Source: Dipetalonema caudispina
Lineage: Eukaryota; Nematoda; Chromadorea; Rhabditida; Onchocercidae
Reading direction: 5' to 3'
NCBI GenBank assembly: GCA_013365325.1
Contig: JABVXV010000003.1
Coordinates: 372,001 to 436,000 of the forward strand
Length of the DNA: 64,000 bases
Shown: one piece after another, positions 51,194 through 63,606 of the stretch
Layout of the letters: each line of letters starts with the position of its first letter
Numbering within the stretch: position 1 is the first letter of the stretch
Notes under the pieces: generated by a model
Databases searched by the model: none
Told to the model about the DNA's origin: nothing
The model's input: only the letters and a program-made list of their open reading frames with translations
Made by a program: the position numbers and the translations under genes

Positions 51194-53333
51194 ATGGAAG
51201 ACTACGAGAAGATCTCAGTAGTAGGACGTGGGGCTCATGGCGTTTGTTGGCTCTGTCAACGTAAAGATGATATTTACCGACAAAAAGTTATCATCAAAAC
51301 AGTTTCATTGGAGGGACTCGTTCAAGAGGAACAAAACGCTATCATGGGTTTGTTTTTTGCTTGGACTTTTATTTCCAATTCAAATATTATGATTGTGAGG
51401 GATAAATTTTCACTGAGTATTCTTTTTATCAAATCTACTTTTAGTCTTATTTGAATTATGCATGTTAAGTATTTCGCCTCTCAAGACGATGTTTTTAGTA
51501 ATTTCAGGTCTTCTTGTGCAAGTATTTCAGGCGAGGTAACGTTGCTGAAGCGCCTTCATCATCCCCATATTATTGGATATTATGAATCGTTCAAGGTTCT
51601 TACCATTTATTAATCGCCAAAATCAGATCAGTTAAGCTGCTTTCGTTTTCCCCTGATAAATAAAAAAAGCACTTCTCAGCATATTTCACTGGAATATGTT
51701 TGAAAATGCCTGAATTGACATTTCGATGGTAATTTGATCATTTTTACAGAGTGAAAACGCTTTTTCGATTGTCATGCAATATGCTGAGGGTGGAACAATG
51801 GATAGAATGATTTCGGAACAAAAAGGAATTAAATTTGCTGAGAACACTGTGCTCAATTATTTCACACAGGTTAATTTTTGGTAACAAGTTAATTGTCAAA
51901 GATGAAATTGTATACAACCAAAACCCTTAGGCGATCAGATTTTCAAATATAAGCGTTTTTTTTTAATATATAAATCCAACTTCTTTTTTTTTCACACTTG
52001 ATGAATTTGAACGTGCTTTGAACATAATTTACAAGAAACTTCAGCTTCACTGTCTTTTATTGTTCATTTTTATTACAATCATCGTTATTTTTACATTTCC
52101 TTTAGTGATTAATAAATCATAAAACTTCTTAAGTTATAATAAAATATTTGCAGGTTGCTATTGGACTTGAATATATGCATTCCAAGCAAATACTTCATAG
52201 AGATTTGAAAACGCAAAATATTTTATTAAATAAAAAACGAACTATTGTTAAATTGAGCGATTTCGGAATTAGTAAGGAGTTATCAACAAGAAGTTTAGCA
52301 TCAACGATTATTGGCACACCGAATTATCTTTCTCCAGAAATCTGTGAAGGTAATATTGGATTTCGTTCGTTTTTTTTTTTTTTTTTGTTTTGTTTTTTCG
52401 ACTTTCTCCTACACTACTTTTTATGCTTTTTTTTTACAGACTTTTATCATTTTCCAACTGTCCTTTATTGGTATCCTTTAGCAACAAATTAAATTCCTTG
52501 AGAATTTAAGGCAGAGCGTACAATCAGAAAAGCGATTTATGGGCTTTGGGCTGTGTGTTATATGAACTTGCTGAATTAAAGCGAGCATTTGATGGAGAAA
52601 ATTTACCATCAATCGTCATGAAAATTACAAAAGTATTTTATATTCCTTGATTAAGAAAGAGTTATTTAGTTCTAATTCTTAGTCATGAACCGCACATGAA
52701 ATGAAACATAATGTCATGCCAGTCTTTCTGAAGCAATTTCCATGAATATATTTGTGCAGGGATGATATTCCTTTAATGTTTTAGGGAAAGCATAATCCAG
52801 TCTCTGAACACTGGAGTGATGATTTGAAGCGGTTGGTCAGTTCCATCCTGGATGTTAATGAAAACAAAAGACCCCTTCTCAAAGGTTTGTATTAAGAAAT
52901 AACCGTCCCAAATAACATTTTGCAGTTCAAGCAACTTTTCCAGTATGTGGTTAGAGGCATAAGCACTGTTTGCTAAAGAGTTTGTCACTCACGAAATGGT
53001 ATCTTTTCCACCCATACCTGAATGTTTTAATTCTTGCGAATGTTTCAGTTCCTAAACTTTTTAACGAAAGTTCATTGAATTGTTTGTCGCACCTTAAATA
53101 CAATTTTGAGGTCTACAAAAAAGTTCTAAAGTCTAGAGCTTTTTAGTTTTCTTTTGAGCTTTCAATTTGCAGAGATTCTCACATGTCCGCTAATCTTACC
53201 GGTTTGTCTGGCGATTAATTTGGATCTTGGTGCATTACCTTCTTCGCCGCCAAAAAAAACTCGTCAAATTGCCTCATCGAATAGTAGCATTTTACGCACA
53301 CAACCTGTAGTGGTAAAAGCTATAGCTTATTGA
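51194..53333 (+). CDS. nekl-2: NIMA-related kinase, NEK8/NEKL-2 type, without RCC1 repeats
   Basis: Seven exons (51194-51347, 51531-51595, 51750-51869, 52154-52349, 52511-52632, 52785-52884, 53173-53333) keep frame and give 305 residues. The start MEDYEKISVVGRGAHGVCWL parallels human NEK8 MEKYERIRVVGRGAFG. Key residues are Gly loop 11-16, Lys35, HRD 128-130 in LHRDLKTQNILL, DFG 149-151 in DFGISKEL, and activation loop SLASTIIGTPNYLSPEICEG. RAYNQKSDLWALGCVLYELA follows, nearly the human sequence. After the kinase domain only about 45 residues remain (SSPPKKTRQIASSNSS). The RCC1 propeller of vertebrate NEK8 is absent, as I recall for C. elegans NEKL-2, which acts in moulting and endocytosis in the epidermis. 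The Gly codon at the exon 1/2 junction is approximate. Confidence 0.9.
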
Positions 53334-53448
53334 ACAGGTGAAATTCATGAGGTAGTTATGGGCAATCACAATACAAATTATGTGTCTTCTTTGAAAAATT
53401 GACGATAAGCCGAATCTTACTTCTGTTTTGCATTAGTGTGTTGTAAGA

Positions 53449-53458
53449 ATAAATAAAG
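53449..53458 (+). terminator. Overlapping AATAAA poly(A) signals of the NEK gene
   Basis: AATAAATAAA contains two overlapping hexamers about 115 bases after the stop codon. Confidence 0.6.
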
Positions 53459-56400
53459 TATCGCTGATGTTGAGTAAATTTTGTGATTCAGTAATGTAGC
53501 CTTGATTTGTATTTCTCCACTTTGAGTTTTCCAAATTACTCTTTGATTTGTTATAATGTGAAAACGCCTTTGCATGTATCATTCAGGGAAATCTCTTTTT
53601 TAATATGAACACCCTATCTCAAGAATTTATGCCATTGCATTGAAATAAATTCCTTCTTCAAACGGAATTTTAAATTTGCCTTCCAGTTCCGCTGATTCAC
53701 TACTGAATTTCTTTAGCGGTATGTCACGTTGTTTTCACATAAGGAAATAAAATGTTAGTTTTGAGCAAAGATACTGTGATTTCAGAATATTTCCATCTTA
53801 AATCGCTTTGGAAATCGGTCAAAGTTTTACTATTTTGGATGTCTGAAAGTGGATTGTTGAAACTTCTAATTCGCATTTTATCTGCAGGTGTTTAAAGTTT
53901 ATTCATGACATTTTATGTTTCAAAGTCTCGAACACTTCATCAATCAGTAAGATTCCTGAAGAGGAAATAAAGGTGTAATCAGCGAAATGATAAAATACAG
54001 AATGTATTTCATGCAACATGAAATGTCCGAGTACTGCTAACAAGAAGCTTCCCATAGATGCTGAAATTTAATGCGGGATTTATTGTTCAGCTTGATAATT
54101 TTGCAGTTATAATCTTCTAAGTTCGATTTCAAATTAGCTTGCTAAAATCTTGGATTATGGTAGTTAAACATGTTTGAAGTACAACGGACATTTACTTTAA
54201 AAACTTCAGACAAGTCAAGGAGACGTTTTGCAAATTCAGGATGGAATAATCCTGCTTGTAAATAATTGACATGAACCATATTTTGCCTTCAGATTCCAAT
54301 CTTTAACATTTAACATTTGGCCAAAATCGAGTCGTCCATCAATATCGTAATAGTGTCGATAATAATGTATGATATAAATGAACTAGGTGGACAATGAATG
54401 GGAATATAAAATATAGGCCAATTCGATCAGATTTCATGAACAACGTCACTGACTGCAAGAATCCTTCACTTTTCCGAATAAATTTAGAATTACTTGTAAA
54501 TCTCAATCATTCACTGGAATTCGCAAGTTCGATTTATATGTTTAGATGAAAATCTAGCTAAAAAAATCTTTCGATAAGTGAACTTAGAGAACCAGTTCTT
54601 TGGACCAAAAGGTTAAGCAAATTTTGGGCAAGTCCGATCTTCCGATATCAAGATTTTTTGGGAATGCCTGCTTAAGTTATGATTGAAATCTGAACCTCGA
54701 TGGTCAGAGCAATGCATTGAATAAGGCGACATTGATGCAATGCTTCAGGATATGAAAGAACCATCAATTCAACAGTAATTATTAAATCTGAAGTCTTATT
54801 GAATAGTTAAGGATTCTTGTCCACAAGAAGTTACGAAAAAAGATGGCTAACTGCAATTCCTGCAACAGTATCGTTTTCGAATTGAATGCAGGAACATACT
54901 ATTTTAATCAATTTTCCAAGTTTATAATGGAAAGTGCACTGGATGATACTGTCCAGTTATTCGAGAAATTACAAAACTTCTTTCAGTTGTTGGAAATTTG
55001 AGTAAATTGATCTTGGAGTTTACAGAGAGTCTTAAATTTAATTCCGGATAAGATTGAATTGTTTTTGTTCCTTCGAAAGATATGGAACTATTAAAATTGA
55101 AAGAATGAATATCAACCGCACGATGGAATAAATGACAAATGACAATGAAAATTGGTTTTCTTTCAACAACTTCAAAACAGTTGCTTTATTTTTCAAAAAA
55201 GTATCAATATAGAAAAAGTAAAAGCCTTTTTTCTATGATGGACTGAACATTACATCTGAATCTTTTTAATCATCAAATATCAAATGTATATTGGACATCA
55301 AGACATTTTCGCCAAAGTAAATATTGATTAAAAGTTTATTCATTTAAATATCAAAATAATAGACACCAGTCTTGTTCTATTTAATTCCAAGTTGAAATTT
55401 GGCAATAATGAGATCTGAAATTCATATTCAATGATTTGTTGATAATGATTCCCTTGACATAGCCTTGCTTGGCTTGCTCATTGGATCATGCGATATCGCT
55501 TGTCATCAGAATTTTGAAATGACATGATTTTAAATTAATTGTTCATTTCTTCAACTGATGGCAGCAGAATTTTCTAACATGAAAAAAGCATACAGATTTT
55601 GCAATTTAAAACAAAAGATATAAATAAGTTGTCATTCAGAAATCCGAAAATTTCTACTTCAGCTAGAAGAGACTCTAGACAGGAAGTTAGCTTAGCTATT
55701 AGTTGAAAGATTGATATGAAACAGATAGCAGAACTTTCTATTATCAATCGTATATATTTGGAAGATAGATTGTTGAAGAGATGCAATAACAACAGGTGAT
55801 ATTATTGTTTTACGTTTTTCGAAAATTCGTTCTCATAACTGTTTTAGCTCAAATATAACTTTTGCTGCTGCAAATGAGGTAAAGTAATAATGCAACAAAA
55901 GGTCATTCAAACATACAAACTAGAAATTACTTCCGTATTTTTCGTAATCTCGCTGTTCAATATTCAATTTCTTTCATTTAATAGCTAACTTTGTACTAAA
56001 AACGAATGATGCATTATTCAGAAGCACTTCTTTTGCCTTTTCTTTCAAATCTTTTCAATCACATGTAAGCATGAAAAGAAGGAAGGAAATCGAAGAGAGT
56101 ATATTGACGTCTTGCTAAATTTTCTTGCTAATCATTAAGGCTCTATAAAGAGATCCAATTAGGCTTTCAATTTTTATCTCAGTGTCCTAGTAAATATACT
56201 ATGTGAGGTCTGTGTTCTATAAACAAACAATAATGCATTTTGCAAAGTAATGTAAAAACAGAACTACAAAGTGGAAAGACATTTGCGATGAAATTTATTC
56301 GTACCACAAAATGAGAAACAATGCATTATTTGAGAGAAGATTGTATTTTTGGGTCGAGAATGAAATGGTTTTGAATTAAGAAGACTATGAAATTACTTTT

Positions 56401-56596
56401 TTCATAAGCTTTTAAAATATTATTGACCAATCCTATGGTAGTGCTGCTTGGCTGATCAAAACAGAGACTAAAGCCTTGAAAAAAAAAAAAAAAAAAAACA
56501 CAACGAAAGCACTGATGTACCATTTTAATCTTCTTCTTCTCAAATTTCACTTCTCCGACAGACTGCTTGACATCTTTATGATAAAGGAAAGAATGA
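53459..56596. other. Gene-poor stretch between convergent NEK and GPCR genes
   Basis: About 3.1 kb of AT-rich sequence. No exon chain, repeat family or RNA gene was recognised on either strand. The right end (near 56480, a run of A) belongs to the GPCR 3' flank. Confidence 0.5.
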
Positions 56597-59500
56597 TCAT
56601 AAATTATCATCAGATAAAAAAGGAATCACAGCAACTGCTTGTTCCAAATTACTTCCACTACTAAATAAATCACCAGGATATTGCGTCATGAATTTCACTC
56701 GTCGTAACCTATACTGATTTGTTGGAGACTAAAAACAAGTAGAATAATTTTTCAATTCTTCGTAATGAAGTTAAAAAAATTAGTAGAAGTAAGTGAATAG
56801 TTTCATATCCAAAACTTATGAGCTAAATATTTATAGTTCACCTGATCCTGAAGAGGTTCTTTACATGCTTGAAATGTGCAGGCCCAGAGATACGCAGTAA
56901 TATTTTTTCGGAACCGTTCATTCATAAAACAATAAATTATCGGATTTGCGCAGGCACTTAGATGGGTCAATAGTGTTATATATGCATTCGCCCGTCTGTT
57001 CCACAATTGAATCTACAAAGTTCGTTTATGATCTGAAAAAGTTGGCAGCCACTTCTCATAAGAGAAAAAAGATAACTATAATTGCTGATAGCCGAAAAAG
57101 ACGGAAATGCAGAAATGACGAATCGTAAGAACAGCAAATGTCCTGATAGATGACCTATAAATCTTATGGTTCTTTCTTAAAATCATGAAATGGTTGGATT
57201 TTTATGGGTTTCGTCAACCACAAGCGGAGGAGGTATTTTCTAAAGCCTGAAGCTTCCGGAATGATAAAAAGTATTAGAATTATTGAGCATCTATAAATTC
57301 CATTTTTCTAAGCCAACTAGCGAAACTGTTGGCCACATAAGGTTCTTTTTTTAGGACAAATAATGATGGATCAATTTCGATTGCATAATCTATAAATTTC
57401 AGCCATTTTATTCCAATTAAAATTCCTTCCAAACATAAAGAAATCGTTTGAAGTTTTATACCCGAATGAGATCAGATGTTCTAATTGTGAGCCACCAAAC
57501 AAAACTCGGTGTCCAACATATAACGAAAGCAATAACAATGATGATTAGCATTCTAATCACACGTCGTTTCGCTTCAATTATTTTTTCCTGAATCAATTTT
57601 TGCTATCAAAATTATTTGCTTTTTCCGAAATTCAAAGATCGTGAGATTAAACGAGATCAGTTTTGATCAATGATTAGTTATTCAAACTGTCATATTTTTT
57701 TGGTTTACACCCAATTGAGGAGTAATGCAAAGCAAAAACAGACTTATCAGCACTTTTCTTCTTCCTCACTTCCGTTGCCCTTTCCGTTTTCCCGTAAAAA
57801 TAAATTGTTCGAAAATAGTAAAAAAAAAAGAGGATTTGAGAGAAAATACTCTTTGAAATGATACCTGACGATTGCTTCGAAGCACATAGTTATATTTACA
57901 ATTACCACTTCCACCAACTGATGATGATTGGAGGTCAGGAGCGCTATTGAAGCTGAAATTTGTAAGATTTCATATTTCCTCTGGTTGAAAAATAAATCTC
58001 CAACAAATGAATGATATTAAGAGAGTGAACCTGGAAAGCGACCTTCTTCGAGCATCATAATTACGGGCCTCTCTGCATGACATATTACATGTTACACTTG
58101 GAGAGGTACTTTTTCGATTCGGATCATTCACCCAAGCCTGAAATTGTGCATATCCTAGGAAAATATAAGAAAACACTTATAAATTATGCAAAACACCTAA
58201 CTCATTTTAGTTCCAATTACTCGTAATGACCTAGCAAGCAATTAGTCTTGCAATTGAAGACTAAGGTACTTATCCAATCCAGGACAATTCTATAACCTTC
58301 CGATCCAGAACGACCTTTGTAACCTTCCAATTCAGATTGATTCTTGTAATCTCACGTGTGATAAAAGGAAGTAATAAGGTGGTTCAAGATAATGAACAAT
58401 TTGTTGTCAAATCCTTTTGAACAATAAAATAGGTACCATCGGAATAATAGAAAATAGGTAAAACACATTTTTTCTAATTTTTTAAATTACAATTCTTATC
58501 AAAATTATCAAATTTTAATACTAGTAACTCAAGTTCAAATGTGAAATGGAGGTGCATTTGAAGAAGTTAATTTCATCCAATTCTGTTTGCAATTCTCAGC
58601 TCTTTTTGATGAAGTCTTCAGAGATTTTCAAGAAAAATAAAATATTCAAACAGTTACAAAATTATGGATTATCAGAATTTTCTTGAAGAGAGGAGGAAGT
58701 TCAAGAACTTTTCATCTTAAAAAAGCTTAAAATTTCTAACATGATACTAGTGAAAGCAAGAATTATGGGTCTATTTGCTTGGAATATTTTAACTCACAAA
58801 ATCCTGCTTACAAATTGTTTTATTTAAATGATGATTTCATTGATGGAAAAATTAATTTAACTTACATCACAAGAGACATTGAGATCCTTATTGCTTTGAT
58901 CGGTAAATGATGGATAAAACCAACTTGAAAATAATCTCTTCCCTTCTATAGCACCTAGATTCTTCTCATTTATCATCGCCATAGTCAATAACAAAAAACA
59001 AATCGCTGTTACTTCGATTTTCACAAACTTCATTTTTTAATTGACAAATTAGAATTTTTGAATTCAGAAAATTATTTAGATTGAAAAGGTTTGAAGGAAT
59101 TACTTAAAAACTTAACTGTTACTTCGATAGCATTCTCTATAATTGCGACAACTTCCTGGTTTTACTTCCAATTGACTGTTTGGATGAAGAGTTTTGATTA
59201 CCTTGCAATATAAATGCAACATAATTGTTAGCGGTATGAATAGCAGTAGCTGAAATAAAAAAACGTTATTGTAAATCGGTTGAGGACTTTCAATGATCTC
59301 CATGATGACCTCTGGATTGTGTCGCAGAAGAAAAGGTAGACTAACCAGTGTGAGATGAATTTGATACAAGAAGTCTGTCAATGGAGTAGCAGTGGAACGA
59401 CAACTCCAATGTGTTCTATACGGAATAGCATCATAAATTACAAGTGCGCCGATATTACTCCCAAAGGCCGTTAGCCAAACAAATGATATGAGTGATAGCA

Positions 59501-60697
59501 AACGACGCTGCAAAAATGAAATGCTATTGAATGGTATGATTGGCTACAGCCAAAACTTGGCTTAGCTTATTCCAAAGTTTCATTTTGTTAATGATGGCTT
59601 TTTTACTAAGCCTAAAAACGAATTGGCTTATCATTTTTCATCACATAGCATTCAACATTATTGATTGATTATGTTTAGGCACAAATTGATATTTATAAGT
59701 GGCCTGGAAAAAATTTGATTAAAAAGATTTCCTCATTAATAATACTAATACCTTTGAAAGCCAAACCATTGATTCCAGTGGACGACATACTGCGTAGTAA
59801 CGTTCGAGCGCAATTAAAGCTAATGTATAGGCTGATGCGCAAACTGTCACAGCTGAAATGGTAATGTGAACTATAGCCGTGAATCAATTCCCATACGTTA
59901 TATTTTCATTAAACTTTATTTTAGACCTGAACAGAACAAGAAATTTGAATAAAAATGCAGTTGGATTTCGTCAGAAAAAAAAAAGGAGAAGTGTCAATTT
60001 AATTACATTCATTAACTAATTACCATTCATTGGAACGATTTCTTCTCGTGCTAAATTGTATAAGATCAAAACTTAACATCTTAAAAAATATAAAGAAATT
60101 CAATGAAGGTGTAAACTCACGCTGCAAATAAGCAGCAAATTTGCACACGTGTGGTCCCAACAACCAACATTGTGATACTTCACTCATTAAAGTTGGTGGT
60201 ATACAAATCACTGATCTGAACACATTCATTAATTACAGATCAAGAAAAGATCTCTTTCTTTTATTAAAGCAATAGAAGTCTTAATTACTCTGAGAGAGAA
60301 TATTTCAATAAGCATTAACTTTATTTGAAAATCAATTTCATTCCGAGAAAAGCTACTATAAATTAGCTGAAATTATAATTAACTGGATAAGCACGAAAGT
60401 AATTTAATTCTGGCTGATCAATTAGCGACAGTATCTTTTTTCAACGCTTCGATGATACTACGTAATCGATGTAACTCTTTCACATATTTGGCATTCTATA
60501 ACTAACCGTAACAAATCGGCAATTGCTAAATTCAACAATAACATATTGGTAATTGAATGTGTGGTGCGTCGTTCAAGTTTGGTGATAGCGAATACAACCA
60601 CCGAATTGCCGACCAATGATAGGATGAAAGTTGCGGCAAAGCATAAACCAATGAATATGTTGTAAAAAGTGAATTGCGGGGTACACTCTCTGCCCAT
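56597..60697 (-). CDS. Peptide GPCR of cholecystokinin/gastrin receptor (CKR) type
   Basis: Ten exons (60697-60507, 60215-60121, 59852-59752, 59507-59346, 59249-59166, 58137-58031, 57952-57865, 57587-57462, 57012-56842, 56728-56597) keep frame and give 418 residues. Class A hallmarks: GNSVVVF in TM1, NLAIADLL in TM2, Cys88-Cys165 disulfide pair, ERY 112-114 in place of DRY followed by AVCRPLESMVW, CWTP 300-303 in TM6, NPIIY 341-345 in TM7. CCK-receptor features are the RPLxSxVW loop, KRRVIRMLIIIVIAFVICW and the run ACANPIIYCFMNERFR. In C. elegans CKR-1/CKR-2 respond to NLP-12 peptides in motor control. Intracellular loop 3 is long, Ser-rich and variable in splicing. No hydrophobic signal precedes TM1, so an extra 5' exon is possible. 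CKR versus another peptide receptor is likely, not certain. Confidence 0.85.
58866..59033 (-). CDS. Signal-peptide-encoding exon inside a GPCR intron, same strand
   Basis: A 56-codon frame opens with ATG 59033 and stays open to a strong donor, GAT|GTAAGT, at 58866. The first 20 or so residues (KIEVTAICFLLLTMAM core) look like a signal peptide. The rest is polar with a GKR dibasic site, an aromatic patch SSWFYPSF and a Cys before the donor. It lies in the intron between GPCR exons 59249-59166 and 58137-58031. Spliced to the acceptor at 58154 it would end after eight more codons (DMHNFRLG, then TGA). Spliced to the acceptor at 58137 it would be in frame with the GPCR loop. It could be a nested secreted-peptide gene, an alternative first exon, or chance. 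Confidence 0.35.
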
Positions 60698-63267
60698 CCT
60701 ATCGTTTGTCTTTCGTTGAAGATGCCTTGACTATTTTAAGGCCATCACCAATAATAGTATACCTATATGATGAGAAGTATAATAATGACAATTAAACTGA
60801 ATAATTAATAAACTGATAAATGACCCTTACTGATATCACTTGTAAGAGTAGTAACCAAATAGGATTTATTTCGTCATGTACTTAATTGATTGAGAAGAAA
60901 TTAGTGATGAAGGCATCCTGAAAAAGAAACGAATATTGCATCACCATCTGATGGTAGTTTTAGACCGGATTTACGTACGAATCAATGAATGGAAGAAATG
61001 AAATGAAATTTTACTTCGAATTCCTAATATTCTTAACAAAATATTAGTGATAAGGAAAACTTATAAAGTAGTAGAAATGATTTATATTGTTGATAAAGAA
61101 GAAATGTTGAAAATGACAATGAATGCAATATGAAATGCAAGGAAGGATTTAAATGAAATGTTTATAAGTGGATATGAAAGATTCATTAATGAAATGATGG
61201 AATTAGCTGCAAAAGGAGAATTAGCAATGATAGCAGATGGATGGATGGATGGATAATATCGCTTCAGGGATTAATGCAATTACGCTTCAATAAATTTGAT
61301 TAGTTATAGACTATGTTTTTAAGGGTCATTCTTACAAAACATTTCTTTGCATTGATGCATCATTTATGCCATTATTTGAAAACTTCTTATATTGCAATTA
61401 ATGAAGTTCAGCGATTTTAAACTCAAGAATATCATTCTTATTTTATAAACTTTACAATTGAAGACTCTTTTTGTAATTATATTTTCAAAGTTTTATCAAA
61501 AGTCAGGATAAAATGGTTTGAACGTATAAAAGGTTTTCAGATTCGTGAAATGATCATCGTGATTATGATTTCAGGTTAAGAAGCCAAAAATTATCTAACT
61601 GAAAATAGAAATAGGCTAAAGCTGCAAGTTCGATCTATTTGAGGTATTTCTTAAACAGAGCACACCTTTCGTCGAAAAGATCATGTCAAGGCTTTAAACA
61701 ACATCAGATTTCATAAAATATATTTTATCATAGTTCTCGACGAAACTGATAATTAAAGTTGCTTTTAACAAGCATTTTGGAACAATCATTTGGCAAGAAA
61801 AGAAGTTATATTTACTCGAACAGATTTACAAAGAGGCTGCAATAAATTTACATAGAATGAAATATAATATATTCCAGTAGATAAGATTGAATTTGTCACA
61901 AGCTCAGTATGTTAATTTGCTTTTACTTGATAGAAATTATTTCAGACAGAAGTTATATCTAAAATTAATTATGCTTCATTTAAATATATTTCTTCAGACA
62001 GTTTTAATTAAGGAAAAGACCACTGCAATAGTGCTTTCTCACTGAAACTGCTTGCATCATTTTGCAAAGAAGGCAAAAGATGAGTATATTTTTATTAAAT
62101 ATATTGAAATTTTAATAACAGTAAAAGTGGCAGGTGTTTGCAGAAAAATAATACGTTATTAATAGTTTTTGACCCTTCCAGTAATTTATACTTTAGATAT
62201 TTGCAATCGAAATCCATAATAAAAAAAGCAAAACTTTTCTCAAAAGCTACGATATTACTGCATTTAAATTTAGCTATTATGTTTTTAAATTTGTGTTTAA
62301 AATTAAAACTGCTTGAGCTAACATTTTTTATATTTGTCTATCCAAAATGTCTTTTTTAGGATAAATGATAGCGATAGTTTCGTAAATGAACTTCAAGGAA
62401 TGGAATTCATTGAAGAAATGAAACTTTGTGAACAAATTGAAATACGTCTTATAAACAAACAGCAGTAAGATATAACAACAGTTGTCTCTTCCAATTATTT
62501 AACACTCATATGTGATGACAATTTTGATAAGAATCAATCGTATGTTGAATCGCTAACGTAATCATTTATCAATACGTAGGAGAAAATAAAAAAACGATAA
62601 TTAATCAATCAATCGTATTTACGATACTGCAACACAGAAATTCAAATGAAGAACATAAAATTATTTTCAACGAAATTGTGGATGGTACTGGAATGGAATT
62701 CATTTCTCTTCTCTCTTAGCATGAATTTCTATTATCTAAATGTCCTTGTAACTCTATTAGCTTAAGGATAAATTTGGATTCAAGTTTTGATCGATAAGTT
62801 AAGAAAATGAATTTGGAGAATATAAAAGCTATTGTAATGACGTACTGAAAACCAGAGGCTTGTTTTTCTAGCTAACAGGATTAGTATAGATAATGAGGAA
62901 GAAATAGCTAAGGAATGAATTGAATAATTCATGCAACAATATATAGTATAAAGTATAATAGTTTTAATCATAAATCTATCAATATTTAAAATTTTTTGTA
63001 AAAATACCATCGAAATGACCGCTTGAAATTGTTTTTTCACTATGAAATGAAATTTTCAAATGAATGAAATGGGAGCGTTGCTCATCCTTTACTCAGTTTC
63101 CTAACTCCTATAATTCTAGGCTTATTTTTAAATTTTTCATTCCTTTGAGAGAAATAAGACTAGGCGCTTATTAAGGTTTTCAATGTAAAAGCAAGAAAAT
63201 ATCGCATCTATTATCATTCACTACTATCAGATTCACGGTGAAGTTTGTTATCAGTTATCAGCAGTAG
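60698..63267. other. Gene-poor right flank
   Basis: About 2.6 kb of AT-rich sequence with ATGAAATG-like low complexity (60960-61200) and a short GATG tandem repeat at about 61236-61253. It should include the GPCR promoter at its left end. No other gene is supported. Confidence 0.5.
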
Positions 63268-63606
63268 TTGATGTCAAGCAATGAATATAGAGTGGTTCAA
63301 TCTGAAATCGAAGCAATACACTCAAAATTTTTTGTAGAAGATTTTAGTTTAGGAAAATTCAAATTTCCGAAAGAATTCGGATTTTCCGAAATTACTATCA
63401 ATTTTATCAGAATCTCGTTAAGCTTTTCTTGGCTAATAAATTTTGTCTATACACTATTGTTTCATACAGTTTTTTCTGATCTTCTTATCTTTAACGCAAT
63501 ATTTCCACTTGCTATTAGATGTTTAGTATTAAAGTTTTTTTTAGAAATGTTAGCTTTGAGAAATGAATTTTTTTTCGTAGGGAGGACTTTCTTTTTTTTT
63601 GTCTGA
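63268..63606 (+). CDS. Possible first exon of an unrecognised gene
   Basis: An open frame from ATG 63268 (or 63271) follows a TTATCAG acceptor-like site. Its first 45 residues are polar and balanced (SSNEYRVVQSEIEAIHSKFF; FPKEFGFSEI), then it turns into a Phe/Leu-rich stretch typical of intron read-through. A donor near 63345 (TTTTA|GTTTAG) would end a real exon before the hydrophobic part. No partner exon was found before the window ends. Confidence 0.25.
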   Translation: MMSSNEYRVVQSEIEAIHSKFFVEDFSLGKFKFPKEFGFSEITINFIRISLSFSWLINFVYTLLFHTVFSDLLIFNAIFPLAIRCLVLKFFLEMLALRNEFFFVGRTFFFFV

